The translations under genes were made by a program, and so were the position numbers. A stretch of DNA of 64,000 nucleotides, taken from assembly GCF_001625195.1 (NCBI RefSeq), contig NC_054389.1, positions 2,698,147 to 2,762,146 of the forward strand, written 5' to 3'. The DNA is from Drechmeria coniospora (lineage: Eukaryota > Ascomycota > Sordariomycetes > Hypocreales > Ophiocordycipitaceae). Below the pieces are notes generated by a model, which was not told where the DNA came from, ran no database searches, and saw nothing but the letters and a program-made list of their open reading frames with translations. Each line of letters starts with the position of its first letter. Positions within the stretch are counted from its first letter, which is position 1. Below, piece after piece: positions 25,081 through 37,599 of the stretch.

Positions 25081-25920
25081 GGACAGCCGGCTTCTTTATT
25101 TAACATGCAAACATGTACTCCGTACAGAAAGTAGGTGCACGGAGTAGGTGTACAGGAGGCGAGGTACCTTGATAGATAGGTAATACACCTCTGTACTAGG
25201 TAAGTAAGTACGGAGTACGGAGTACTGTACGCGCAAATACATTACTTGAGCCACCCCGTGGTCTGTGGAGACAGACCACCAGCCCAAGACTTACTCGTAC
25301 ACATGCACACACAAGTGTTTGGGTACACGTGGGCGTAGATTCGAGTGACTCAGCGAAGTAGGTTGCACAGTACAGTGGATTCCAGAGTCACTCGTACACA
25401 CAATCAAGCTCGTAGGTGTGCATATATATAGACACATGTGCAGCTGCACGCAGTAATGAGTACAATGCACGGATAGCAGAGAATAACAGTCAAAATAACA
25501 GAGCATTTTTCTGCGGGACCAGGCTGGGCGGTCAACGGTGCCAAAGTCTGTGCCAAAATAGGTGTACAGTTAGCCTCAACAGGCAAACTAGCGCCTCCGC
25601 CGATTATCGGTGGGAGGGGCAACGCCTAAAGGGGCCAAAGTATTGGACATGTACGGAGTACAACGACAATTATGGAGATTCGGTATCCGTTGTTCCGAAC
25701 ACGGACACTGCACGTACTCCATACTCTTGTACAAGAATGCCTGGATGATTATAAATACAACTACATTTATGTCCTGTCCTGTACGAAGTGAGTGTTACAA
25801 GTAATACGGAGTACATGTAAGCATGGAGTACTCCGTACTCCGTACTAACATCTGACAAACATGTACTTACTCCGTACTCCGTACAGTACTCCATACTGCC
25901 CAGAGTGTCCGTACAGTGTG
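25080..25920. repeat. GTAC-rich island
   Basis: Dense in GTAC tetramers, with several exact copies or overlapping runs of GTACTCCGTAC or its complement (for example near 25205-25225, 25828-25845 and 25868-25885). Interspersed AAGTAAGTA and CATGTAC words fill the rest. No open frame here looks coding. Confidence 0.8.
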
Positions 25921-27000
25921 CGATTACAGATTCTGATGCAACCCGAAGGGTACGCCTGCCGAATCGGTACTTGCGCAATGCTACCAGGCCAGTCGCCTGC
26001 AGGCGCGTTCTGCAATTCCGACGAGCCCCCTTCTCTTTTCAAAAACAAACCTTAAACATCCTCCCTCTTCCTCTGCTCCGTGTTTCCCAACTATCTCGAA
26101 CAGAACATTAATACCAGTTTGACCCGACATGTGTACTGGCCGGTTGGTAGGTACGTAATTCCTTTACTGCTTGGGTAACTTAATTACTGTACACCCTACC
26201 GCTCTTTGGCAACGGGTAAGTGAGCATTGGGCTCCTCGCGCCTTCCGAGGTCCCCCGCCCTACAGACTAGTAGAGTGGGGTTACAGCCCTTGGGTCTCCG
26301 AACTCGTCCGAAGCTTGAAGTCTAATCTCCAATGTCCGCAATCCATCGTCGAGGCGAATCATGTGGTTCAGCACATAAGCGTAGATATGAGTAATAATTC
26401 TCGCAGTCGCCAACCCCCGCCGTCGCTTCGCAACCGGACCGTTCTCGGCCTCTCGCACGGCCTGCTGTGGCCTTTCCCACCAAACGAAGTCTTGGGTTGT
26501 CCTTGGCAGAATCATCTAGTCCTTCACGGTCCGGCGACCGCGGCGCCGAACTCGACCAGTTGGGTCCTGTGGTGCTTGTTCCGAACCCACCCCCGTTCCC
26601 ACCCCCATGCGCACCCCCTGTCATCCTTGTAGCTTGTCGCGGTGTTGCGAGGTCGAGACTGCGATCCGACGACTGGGCGCATGGGGCGCTCCGGACAACG
26701 AGCGCAGGTGAGAAGGGTGCCCAATCCGCCCGTCGCACCCATTTCAGTGGACCAACCGCCAGCTGGAGCTGTTGGGATGCTCATTCAGCAACCCATGCAG
26801 AAGGGTTAGGGTGGAGGTCCGCTGCTTGTGAATCGACGCATTAATCGAGTTTGCAGTGAGTACGAGAGTACTTGAGACACGGGATCAATAAAATGGGTTC
26901 GGATAACGTGGGGTTGTTACTTGGAGTACTCCTGTTGTCACTTGGAGAACTTGTGGATGTTGTCTACAGTACTCCGTACAGGTAGTTGTATAAGTTCTAG
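25921..27000. other. Gene-free segment between GTAC islands
   Basis: More GC-rich than the flanks, with open frames on both strands around 26170-26850, none of which shows a domain or a plausible splice structure. It could hold a remnant of a decayed gene, but I cannot support one. Confidence 0.5.
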
Positions 27001-27330
27001 TACATGTATATTCCACCAGTGACCTCCGTACTCCATTGGTGTACGGAGTACGGAGTTCTTGAAGAGTAATACTCCGTCCGTACCGAGTACTTATATATGT
27101 AAGTACACCTACAACAAGTACTTGTGCATGTGCACCTACAACTACAAGTTTTCATGAACGAGCCGTTTCCCATTATTGCTTGTATAGGTGTATACTATGG
27201 AGAACGTACTTGCCTACGTACATATATGCCTTTCAAAGTATTTACTTACTAAATTACTTGTATGTACAGCATAGTACTCCATACTCCGTACTCCGTACTG
27301 TACTTACGAGTAATTACGTGTAATTACTTG
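26920..27330. repeat. GTAC-rich island
   Basis: Another island of GTAC words with GTACTCCGTAC / GTACGGAGTAC copies (near 26969, 27041 and 27280-27300) separated by AAGTACTTG-like and TACATGTA palindromes. Confidence 0.8.
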
Positions 27331-29280
27331 CAGTACATGTACCTACCACATTTTCGGGCGATGACGGGTCTGCCAACTGCGGGGGACGTCGCCAAATTCG
27401 ACCTGCCCATTACTTGCAAGAGCTACATGCTATTTGAAAGCACACATACTCCGTCATAAGCACGCGTCTGGGATAGTTCGCATGACAATACTCTCCGTAC
27501 GGGTCCAAATATGCATGCACGTTGTGCGATTTCCCAGCAGTCGTTGTGAGATGCGCTTTGCGACCACGTCTCGGCGAGTGATCTACAAGGGGGGTTGCTC
27601 CATCTACAGTATGGCGTTTCGCCTATATCTTACATGTACTTGCATGAGACATGAGTTCAAGTGCAGCTCAACCTGCTTACGGCTGTTTCCTGTTCCTCGT
27701 ACTCTGCACTCGGGTTCGTTGAATGCTGGCTCGAGTTGTACAAGTACATATATAATATTACTGGCTTAAATTTACCGATGCTTACAGCACAGTGCTCCCT
27801 AGCAAATAACTTTCCATTTGCACATCGTCGCTAGTACTGAGTACAGACTCGGCCAAGCCGTGAACCAGATGTTGGCAAGAATACGGCTCGCGTGAAGGCC
27901 ATTCCAAATTCGTGTACGCGACATACGTACAACACGTGCGCATACTAGTACATAACTCCTCCTCTGTGCTTGTTCGGAATGCAAGAAGCCAACAAGGCGA
28001 CATTCTCATCCTATAGGCTGCGTCGTGCACGGGCAATCGCTGGAGAGACAACGTATGAGAGGGCAGGAAGGGAGGAGAGGGGGGGCGTTTGGTAGTGAGA
28101 AAGCATCCCTGGCCGATACCGGCTGTTTGGTCCCAACCACCAGGACTCGCCACCTACCTACACGTTGCCATCCGACCGCACCGCCTACACCGCGCACCAC
28201 TTCCTGCCTTGTTGGGGCATGCAGCGCGCAGTCTTGGTAATATGTGGACGGAGGCGTCTTCGTATCAAGGAGAAAACAAGGTTGTGCCCAAATTGCCACC
28301 TTGCCGCTCCAGCATTCAGGTCCATACACTGCACTTTCACTTTGCTCCTCTACCTGTATGTGCTCGTACGTTGCATACGTCAGTCGCCTCGTACGATGCA
28401 GGCGCCTTTACGTATCCAGGTACTAGCTTGAATGCACGCAATGTGATGTTGCATCCGACGAGTAACTCTATTGTGCCAGCAACAACAGCGCGTCGGCGGC
28501 ACGCCACGCCCACCTTTGACTGCTAGCATCAAAAAAACAGAGCAAATGACACCATCCATCCATCCATCCATAACGCATCCTGCGAGACCCGACGCACCCT
28601 CCCTCTCCAGATTCAGAACATTATAGTAATTTCACTCACTCGGAATCATGGTGCAGCAATCAAAAGTTTCGATCTCCAACAGCATCAGAACGAAGCAGTT
28701 CCATTACCCCGCCTCAGTTGAACGCACAATGCGCAGTCCGACCTCCCTGTACGGACTAGCGCGGCGGTTTACTTGGTTTACTTGCCGATGCTCACGCCAC
28801 GCCACGATCCGCAACAAGCTGCCGCTCACGGTTCAGAAACAATTACGGTTCATAGTCATGAATGCGCGAATGCGTACACCGCACGGGGTAAACGTTGCCA
28901 TCCATCGTCCTTTCCAATCTCCTTTGTGCGAAATTTTAAAAAGACCCAATTCGTGCTTCGGAATGGCGGCGGAGGCCATCTGGACCTCGGAGAACCAGTT
29001 CGGCTCCATGCACAGTACAGCAGTGTCGAACACGGTCCTGCTCGAACATGTGTGTTCCTCCCCATCGCCGCTCTTCATATAGTCAACACAAATCAAATAA
29101 GATACAAAACAGTTCCGAAATCGAAACGCCATGTGTTTTTGTTGCGAATCCCTACAAATGGTGAGCGCGGGCGCGGGTTATTTAGATGGGAAAATTGGTT
29201 GCTAACAATAGTCCGATGTTCGTACGGTTACAGTAGAGACAATATATCCTTCACTCAAGCACGGAGTTCTTAGTTGTAAA
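27331..29280. other. Gene-poor segment
   Basis: I see no supportable gene. A CCAT tandem run of five units lies at about 28551-28571. Open frames at 28025-28530 and 28648-29270 are short, overlap one another in different frames and show no recognisable domain. Confidence 0.5.
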
Positions 29281-29660
29281 TGCCGCACGGTAATATTCGA
29301 TCGAGTGCTTAAGTACAAGTACTCCTTCCTACCTACCCTGGGTACCCGTCATTTCATGCCCTACAGTACTCCGTACAGTTCAGTAATAGTAGTACTTAGC
29401 AAGGGTTTACGCACATCTACTTAAGTACAGTATAAGTACGAACGGAGGAGGTAAAGTCTTGAGTATTAGTTGCAAATATAATCAAGTCCGAATGCGTACT
29501 AGCTAGCAGCTTGGCTATCGATATCGATACCCCGAGGTCGATCCTGGCATTTTTTTCACCTCGGTACTTACAGCTTGCTGTAAGTAAGTACTCATAACAA
29601 AACAGCTTCTTTAAGTAAGTATAAGTACTTACTTAGGCTCGATACGCGATATTCACCTTT
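29281..29660. repeat. GTAC-rich island upstream of cnxE
   Basis: Rich in GTAC, AAGTAAGTA and ACTTGTAC words with one ACTCCGTAC near 29368. It ends about 400 bases before the cnxE start codon. Confidence 0.75.
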
Positions 29661-29929
29661 CTCTTGTTTCCTACACTATTCTTAAAAAAAGCCGTACAGC
29701 TTGCTACCATAGATAATGTGACACAATCTGCTACTCTAGGAGCAAAATGTCAATATTGAATGTTGCATCTACTTGGGCTTTCAGGCCGGACTTCCAAATT
29801 TGGCCGTTTCTGCAACGGTCCTACAGACCGGACTCCACTGCAACTTCGTGCAACCAGTGCCACCACCCCAAAGCTGCCTCCGACTTCAACGTCCAAGCTT
29901 CCCAGCTCCCACGCAACGAAAAGGGGCTT

Positions 29930-30071
29930 CCATCCGCCCCCCCCCCCTCCTTCTTCCTTCCTTGTATATCTCCCTCCCTCATCCTTCATCCTTCAAACTT
30001 CAATCATCAACTTTCCACCGCCACTCGTAATTTTGACGCTGTCATCGCATTGAATTATATGCTAGCGCGTC
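29930..30071 (+). promoter_or_regulatory. Pyrimidine-rich promoter/leader of cnxE
   Basis: A run of 12 or more C followed by a CT-rich tract (about 29937-29995), then CTTCAATCATCAACTT-like sequence just before the ATG. This is the usual architecture of a filamentous-fungal transcription start region. Confidence 0.55.
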
Positions 30072-32985
30072 ATGTCTACGCCAGGTGCAGGGGATCAAAA
30101 TGATCAAATCATGGACCGTGGCCCATTCGTGGCTGCCATCCTCATCGTGTCCACCACGGCCGCTGTTCATCCTGCCTCCGATCGGACCACCGCCGTTCTG
30201 CGCAATGTTCTTGAAGGTGAAGGCGACCGCGAGTGGGAAGTCAGGTCCACCTGCATTGTCACCGACGATGAGCTCCAGATCCAAGCGAAGATCAAAGCCT
30301 GGGCCGATGGGCCGAGCCCGCCCAACCTAATCCTTACGAGTGGTGGCACTGGCTTTTCCGTGACCGACCGCACACCTGAGGTTCGTGCGGGATGTCACGG
30401 CTTCACTAGAGCGCATGCTGACGAAATTGGAAGGCTGTTGTGACTCTGCTTCACAAGCAGGCCTCGGGTATGGCACTCGCCATGCTGACCGCCTCGTTGG
30501 CAATCACCCCGTGTAAGTTTGTCTCGGAATGGACTCAAAGTCACTGTAATCCCTCTCGTTAACGCTCCATCAAGATGCTATGCTGGCCCGACCCGTGGCA
30601 GGTGTTCGAAACACGACCGTTATCGTCACCCTCCCTGGCTCTCCATCGGGTGCTGCGGAGAATCTGAAGGCCATTGTCAAGATGCTACCACACGCTTGCG
30701 CCCTGGCATCCGGTGCCGACTCACGAAAGCTGCATGCAGGAAGTATCAACAGGTTGGACACAGAGGCAAGAAAAGGCGCCGATGCAGGCGCCGAAGACGA
30801 TGCCGATGCCAATGCAGACACAGTTTCATGCGCATGCGCGGACGCGGACACGGAAATTTCCCACGCTACATTCAGCTACCTACCGTACGGCCCTCGGCAA
30901 GGACCTGTTCGAGAGCATCATCATGAAGCACATCCTCAGCAGGACTACCATCATCACCACGAGCATACTCATCATGTTTACCATCACAAGTCCAGCCACG
31001 CACCTACCGTGACAGCCGGGCAGCGCATACCGCCAGTACATGTCATGCAGACAAAACAAAGCATGCCTGACGGATCGGGTGTGCCTGGTGGCCAAGCCGG
31101 GTGTTCAGGGCACACCTCTCATCCAGGACAAGGCACGCCTGTGAGACAAAGCATGCCTATAGAGCCAGAGTTGTGCTCCAGGCAGATCGTGCTGCCAGCA
31201 GGACAAGTCATACATGCTGGGGCGAGCTTGACTCCTACGCAAGTTTTGTATGCTGACCAAAGCATACCCCCTGTTCAAGGCATAACCACCGGACAAGGCA
31301 TGCCTCCTACGCAATTTCTGTATGCTGGCAAAAGCATGCCCCCTCCTCCTGTACCGGTCATACCCACTGGGCCAGGCAAGTGCACCGGCCACGGCATGTC
31401 GCTTGAGCAAGGCACCCCTGCTATCACTCCTGGACCAAGCACGCATCCAGGACCAGGCATGTGCTCCGGACATGGAATGCATACTGAGAAAGACATACAT
31501 GCTGCGCCGAGAATACCGCCTGGGCCAGGCAGGCCCAAGGGACAAGACACATGCTCCGGGCGTGGAGTGCCTATGGAAGATGATGTTCATGCTGGACCGA
31601 GCATGCCCGGGATGCACACAAACTCGGCTCAAAAGCCGCTCTCCATCCATCCTCATCTTGGACCTTCGCATCGGCATCGGGACTCTCCATATCCCGTAGT
31701 CGCCATCGAAGATGCCATGACTCTTATCTTGGAGCATTCCCCCAATCCAGTCGTCGTAACCTCCAAGGTGGATGCAGCCATCGTCGGTTCCGTTCTTGCC
31801 GAACCGATCAAGGCGGAAGAAAATGTCCCTGCCTTTCGGGCTAGCATTGTTGATGGCTACGCAATTGTGGCTCCCGAAGGTGGTCACATAGAGGGTATCT
31901 TCCCCGTCGCTGCCGTCTCACACGCTGCCCCTGGCAATGTTAAACCCTTAGAGACCGGACAGGTGGCTAGAATCACGACTGGTGCACCACTTCCACAGGG
32001 AGCTACATCCGTCGTCATGGTTGAAAATACCATCCTCCGGACGACGAAGGATAATGGCAACGAAGAGGACGAAATCGAGATTGAGGCCATGGTGGTCGGG
32101 GAGGGTCACAATGTGCGAGAGGTCGGCAGCGACGTCCAAAAAGGCTCCATCATTCTCGAGAAGGGCGAGCGGATCTCTAGCGTCGGCGGCGAGCTTGGCC
32201 TTCTTGCCGCAGTCGGTGTTTCTGATGTTAAGGTCTTCCGGCGCCCGGTCGTGGGCATCATGTCGACTGGCGATGAGCTCGTCGACTACGATAAACCAGG
32301 GCCCCTCCGCTACGGCGAGGTACGTGATACAAACCGTATAAGCATCCTCAGTGTCATCAAAGGATGGGGCTACGAAGTCGTCGACCTAGGTATCGTCAAG
32401 GACAACGAAGACGGCCTGGGGGAATCGCTGCGGAAGGCCCTCAGACTGGTTGACGTCCTCATCACCACGGGAGGCGTATCCATGGGCGAGCGGGACTTGC
32501 TGAAACCGACAATCGAGCACTCCCTTGGTGGCACCATTCACTTTGGCAGGATTTTCATGAAGCCCGGCAAGCCCGCCACCTTTGCGACGGTGCTTGTCAC
32601 GGACGAGGCTGGAAATGCCGCGAGAAAGGTCATCTTCTCCCTGCCCGGGAATCCAGCGTCTGCCCTCGTGACGTTGAACATGCTCGTCTATCCCTCCCTG
32701 CAAAAGCAGTCGGGCGTTTCCCCCGTCGGCCTGACCCAGGTCGTCGCCACCTTGGGCCATGACGTGCTCCCGGATCCCCGTCCAGGATTTCAACGCGCAG
32801 TCGTCACGATTTGCGGGGAGCAACTCATCGCGACCACCACTGGTGGTCAGCGGAGTTCGAAAGTGAGCAGCCTGAGGTCGGCGAATGCGTTGCTTGGGAT
32901 CCCGAGCGGCTACAGGAAGGTGGTAAAGGGCACCAAGGTTTTTGCCTGGCTGCTGGACACACCTCGAGGGGTCGGAACCATGTAA
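30072..32985 (+). CDS. cnxE: Molybdopterin adenylyltransferase / molybdenum insertase fusion (CnxE, gephyrin-like)
   Basis: Exons 30072..30380, 30434..30512 and 30575..32985 give 932 residues, much longer than I would expect for fungal CnxE (roughly 650-700). The protein adenylylates molybdopterin and inserts molybdate to make the cofactor for nitrate reductase, sulfite oxidase and xanthine dehydrogenase. The N-terminal MogA-like domain (about 1-180) shows LTSGGTGF, the TDRTPE motif and LPGSPSGAAENL. The C-terminal MoeA-like domain (about 500-932) begins PVVAIEDAM and contains VDGYAI, STGDELV, TTGGVSMGERD and LPGNPASA. Between them is a linker of about 320 residues: an Asp/Ala part, a His cluster (about 243-271), then a Gly/Pro/Met/His region with repeated Cys-Ser/Thr-Gly-His/Arg-Gly motifs. 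Both introns are required to restore the MogA core (TPE-AVVTLLHKQ and ITPY-AMLARPV). Confidence 0.94.
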
Positions 32986-33450
32986 GCGCACTCCTTCGCC
33001 AGTGGGAATGTGTTTGTTTCATCTTTCTTCGTTCTTTCCCTCGTTCTTCTTGCTTTCTGTCTTTATTCGTTTATTCAACCCGCATTTCCGTTCCGGATTG
33101 CACCATCATCCCCCTGTACTTACTTGTTCTTTTCAAGTCGTGTATTCATCCATTCGTTCATCCCGTTTAGTTCAGGTCATCGACTATTTTATTAGTTTGA
33201 ACTGGATTGATTCGATATGGTATGGTATTTAAATTGAATCTTTTTTATTCCTCTAGCATCTAGTAGCCTCATGCACTACCGTTAGTAAAGCAAGCACAGC
33301 CATTTTTCGGCCGATCATTCCCAACGCCGGCCCAGGTATGAGTAAATAAATCATTATTATTGGCGCAATGCATGCATGTATCGACGTTCCCTAGGCTGGG
33401 GTGGTGCGTCACAGTCCACCATGACCAGACTGTCCCGCGTGCCAATTCGC
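32986..33450. other. Convergent gap between cnxE and VMA16
   Basis: AT- and T-rich 3' UTR sequence (TTTATTCG, TTTTTTATTCC and several AATAAA-like words near 33345). No gene seen. Both transcripts end here. Confidence 0.65.
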
Positions 33451-34290
33451 CTACGCCGTGGCACCAAACGGCTCGGACTTGCCAGACACAAGCAGGCCAA
33501 TGATGAGGCCAAAGAGGCCGAGAACTGAGCTGAAAATCTCAATGACAAGGATCTTGACGAAGCTATCACGCACAGGTTAGCGAATGGCCTGGGCACGGCG
33601 GTCAAGGGGAGCAGTCGCACAGAGAGGGGTCAGCAGCATCTGCTAGGGCGGCACCGCTGCCATTGATGCCCACAGCCACGCCACAGACAAGGTTGCAGAA
33701 GCCAACGGTCAGGCCGGACCAAAACAGGGCGTAGCCGGTGTAGAAGGCGTTGGCAGAATAGGCGGCAGGGCCATCGACAGGGTCGAGCTTGGAGGAAAAG
33801 ACGATGGACATGATGACGCCGTAGATGGCGACGACCTCGCAGAAGATGATTGAGATGAGGTTCTTCGTTCGGATGCGCGGAGCCTTGACGCCAGCGCCGA
33901 GAATGGACGATCCGGTGATGAATATGCCCCTGCCGCAGACGAGTTAGCATCTTCGAATTGGACATCGTTCAACACAGGCTCTCGCGCGTTGAAAGGAAAG
34001 AATGGATGTTCACCATGCCGCGCCGACAACCGAGAGGCCAATGCACAGAGCAATGCCCAAATCGGCCCAGGCATAGGGAGAGACGGATTCAAGAAAGGCG
34101 CCGAAGTTGAAGGACTCGCCGTTGCCAGTCAAGAGCATGTCTGCAGCAGCATTTCATCAGCTAACCAGCTTCACTCTGAATCTCCATTTTTCTGCATCAC
34201 CCCATCTCTCTGCATCCGGCCCGGACACTTACAGAATGCCACAATGACCAAGAATGATGCGACGACGCCCAGTCCATACTTGAGGCTCAT
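33451..34290 (-). CDS. VMA16: V-type H+-ATPase proteolipid subunit c''
   Basis: Four exons (34290..34233, 34140..34014, 33929..33621, 33562..33451) give 201 residues. Subunit c'' is part of the rotating membrane ring that pumps protons into vacuoles and the Golgi. The protein is almost entirely transmembrane: [24 protein letters not shown], then [21 protein letters not shown], whose Glu in the membrane is the proton-carrying type. After this come [20 protein letters not shown] and [26 protein letters not shown], a second membrane Glu. All three introns are short (92, 84 and 58 bp) and each falls inside a conserved segment, so the model is well fixed. Divergent from TOA2. Confidence 0.94.
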
Positions 34291-34816
34291 CGTGACTGAC
34301 GGCGGTGGCTTAGGGAGTGCTTCGGGGAGGAGGAAACCGGTCGTCTGTCTGCGTCGGTATGTTGGCTGGGCAAGGGTGATGGGCCGGTTGTGCCAAAGCT
34401 TCAGCCTACATGCAGCAGAGCAGATGATGAAGCTGGTAGGTACAGAGCACGAGTTCGTATGTTCGTAAAGGTGTACATACTAAGTACACTTATGGTAGTT
34501 GTACACAGACTCCGTACATGTACTTACTACACTCGTACAATGTACCTAAGTACGAGTTAATTCCTAGTACTCCACCAGCGACGTCACATGACGCGGCTGC
34601 TGTTCAGGTGGGAAGGGGAGAGAAGGTAGCTTACCTAAGTACGGATAGGCAGGCATCCCTGGGCCAATGTCTATCTTCGGAGAACCCCACAGCCCCGCGC
34701 CCTGTCTGGAATCCCGACCTCGCAAGCAACATTGGCCCGACTTTCCACCTCCCTACCTCTCTCTCGATCGCGGAGAACACACACAGGCACACTACTGTTG
34801 ACGAGTTTCTGAAACC
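34291..34816. promoter_or_regulatory. Divergent VMA16 / TOA2 promoter region
   Basis: Only 526 bases separate the two start codons. A GTAC-rich patch occupies about 34440-34575 (ACTCCGTACATGTAC near 34510). The rest shows no motif I can name with confidence. Confidence 0.6.
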
Positions 34817-35292
34817 ATGGCATCGGGTGCGCAGAGCTATTACGAGCTATATCGTAGGAGCAGGTACATCATGATGGGTGTGGGTGGTGCGAGGGAATGA
34901 GGATGACGGCGTGCTAACCAGTCACCCCTCTCAGCATCGGGCTCGCACTGACAGACACGCTCGACGACCTCATCAGCGACGAACGCATCAACCCGCAGCT
35001 CGCGATGAAGATTCTGGGCAACTTTGACCAAGCTATCACCGAGACGCTGCAGAAGAATGTGAAGAGCCGGCTGCAGTTCAAGGTCAGAGGCCCTGGCATT
35101 GAGAGATACGAGAAGTGCTACTGACGAGAGACCGGATTGCAGGGAAGTCTTGATACGTACAGATTCTGCGACGAGGTCTGGACCTTCTTGATCAAGAACG
35201 TGACATTCAAAATGGACAACGGCAGCCAGCCTGTGGTCGCGGACAAAGTCAAAATCGTCAGCTGCAACGCCAAGAAACCGGGCGAGACATGA
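34817..35292 (+). CDS. TOA2: Transcription initiation factor IIA gamma subunit
   Basis: Exons 34817..34863, 34935..35082 and 35143..35292 give 114 residues, the normal size. TFIIA gamma pairs with TFIIA alpha/beta and stabilises TBP on promoter DNA. The N-terminal helical half reads [22 protein letters not shown], followed by [17 protein letters not shown]. After the second intron the beta-barrel half reads [22 protein letters not shown] and ends [17 protein letters not shown] (here [13 protein letters not shown]). Both introns (71 and 60 bp) are needed; the exon frames do not overlap as one open frame, so simple ORF callers would miss this gene. Confidence 0.95.
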
Positions 35293-36416
35293 AAGGGTGA
35301 CGATTATGTTGCCCCTTGCCATGCATTCATCTGCATATGCATCGTACAAGTTGAAGTTGCGCTGTCCAGATACGGCGGGCACTTCCTTTACCAACTTTGT
35401 GGCGTGAACGGTGCGTGCTACCGCTTGCTCCATGCAGCTTGCATTTTTGCGGCGTTGAGGATGGGACGAGGACGCTTGTTGGGTCTTGCTTTTTGCTGGG
35501 CATATTTTAATTTTGTTCTATTTTGCTTCGCTCTCATTCTTGATTCAGCCTGTTTTCGCATAAGGTGCTTGGTGCGCACAAAACATGAGCACGAACGGTC
35601 CACCCAGCGTCGACGTCTCTGCTGGTAGGATGGACCTTTCTTGACGATTAAGACGCGGTAAGGCGACGGCAAGGCGACGGCAAGTTTGGTTTTGTGAATG
35701 GGCCATGTCCAGGCATACCGAGAACGTCAGGGGATGCTGGTTCTCTCTACGCTCGAGCCCCGAAATGTGGCTCGCGAGCTCGCCACTCTCTGTTGAAGCA
35801 CCGGCTCACATCAAAAGTCATGGAGTCGGTTGGAGTTAAGTTGGCCGGCCTGTCCATACCCGTCTGCATTCGTAGGCAATTGTCAACACTATGGGAATTC
35901 GGGAGTTGGCGAAGTAATTCTTGCCGCATAAGTACAAATCGGAAGCCAAAGGCCTTTCGTCGTCATTCATCTGGTGTGGCTGTCGTATTACATGTTCACT
36001 CGTCATCGTTATCCCCTATACCCTCTGTTGGGTTATTTTCTAGGCGGACGAAGATGGCGCAAGCCTGACTGGCATTCAAGAAAGCATCTTGGAGCTGAGA
36101 TCTCTGGAACGAGCACACCACAAAAAATTGCAGGTCTACGAGTGCAAATGACCAAATTGTGTGTGTTTATTTCAAGCCATTTCCATGCATGAGAACTAAT
36201 TATTATTATTGCCGATGACTGATATTGACGAAGTTGAATCACAAACACGAGCCGAGCCCGAGGTTGGGGACGTCACCCAATAAGTACCTTCGTATCGCGC
36301 CCAGTACAGTTGCTACATGTAGCAACGTAAGTACAGATACATGAACATTGCCACGGAATCGGCATCCTCCCCCGGTTCCTCCTCCCGCCCTCGCTTCATC
36401 GCATAGATTCCCAAGG
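35293..36416. other. Intergenic region, no gene seen
   Basis: About 1.1 kb between TOA2 and the TMEM42-like gene. No repeat or motif stands out. The last 150 bases contain CATGTAGC / GTAAGTACAG words and would be the promoter of the downstream gene. Confidence 0.6.
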
Positions 36417-37467
36417 ATGCTCCGGCAACGTCGCGATCGCATCAACCTGACGCGCGGCAAGGCAGCCGATCCCTCCTCGGCAGCAGCCCCCGAGTCAACG
36501 ACCACTGAGATGGCCGACGCCAACGCCCAAGCCGCACTGGATCTCGGTGGCCGTGACCGCCGGAATCGCTGGATCTTTCTCGCCATGGCGAGCGGCGCCT
36601 GTGCGGCCTTAAACGGCGTCTTTGCGAAGCTGTGAGTAGCCCCTACCTGCTACCCGTTGACCATGACGACCGTGTTGGACCGTTATGGTGCCATTTCGCT
36701 CTTGTCCGTTCCCACCATCATGGCTGCCATGAAGTTTCCGCTTCCTCCTGTGACGAGAACGGCATTGCATTCATACGTCGTGCACGCGCGCTGACGACAA
36801 TAACGCCGACGTTTAGAACGACGACGAGTCTCACTACGAGCGTATCCCAAACCATCGCCGGCTTCCTGGGCATATCCTCAGGAGAAAAGGTGGTCGAAGC
36901 GGCCGTCCGAGGTGTGAGTCTAGATGCACGCCTTCGAGACCCAATACTTGCACTGCCAGTTTCTACCGCGTCAACATGAGCCTGACCAGCCACCCAGTCC
37001 TTCTTCGCCCTGAACCTCGTATTCAATGGTATCGTATGTCAATCCGTGCCTCAGTCCCATTCTCCACCAGCTGCCTCGATCGAGCTAACCCGGCGTGTCC
37101 TTTCGCGCAGATGTGGACGCTCTTCACCGCCGCCCTCGCCAAAGGCACATCGACCACCCAGGTCTCTATCGTGAACACTTCCACCAACTTTGTCCTCACC
37201 GCCTTGCTCGGGCTCGCCCTGTTCGCCGAGGCCTTGCCGCCACTGTGGTGGGCCGGTGCTGCGTTGCTCGTCGCCGGCAACGTCATCGTTGGCGCCAAGG
37301 ACGAGACCGAGGATGCTCCAGGCACCTGCACCGCCCAGTCGGACCTTGGGGAGCCCCTGATTCCGCTCGACGACCCCAATCACATCGTCGACGAGTGCTT
37401 TGTGGATGAAGACGTGGCCGACTTGGGAAACCTTCCAAGAAACGACGGCAGCCCATCACTCATCTAG
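36417..37467 (+). CDS. TMEM42 / EamA-like multi-pass membrane protein
   Basis: Four exons (36417..36631, 36817..36913, 36998..37033, 37111..37467) give 234 residues. The product resembles the small drug/metabolite-transporter-like TMEM42 family; substrate unknown. After a disordered, charged N-terminus (about 1-60) come membrane segments WIFLAMASGACAALNGVFAKL, FFALNLVFNGIMWTLFTAAL, VSIVNTSTNFVLTALLGLALF and LPPLWWAGAALLVAGNVIVG, then an acidic cytosolic tail. The third exon is only 36 bases but supplies the conserved FFALNLVFNGI helix. The start is the first ATG of the frame; a later in-frame ATG (MADANAQ) is also possible. Convergent with the CLC gene, 132 bases apart. Confidence 0.85.
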
Positions 37468-37599
37468 ATTCACTGCTCTTTACCGATGTCTATGATGCAT
37501 CCCGAGCCTTTCTCCAAGTTTTTCCACATGTAGCGCCTCGTTCACTATTGCCTAAGAAAACTAAGTCATTTTATTACAAGGCACCGCACGTTGGGTGTG

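Noticed and set aside
26171..26844. Overlapping open frames on both strands in a more GC-rich patch.
   Set aside because: No domain, no coherent splice model and frames that compete with each other.
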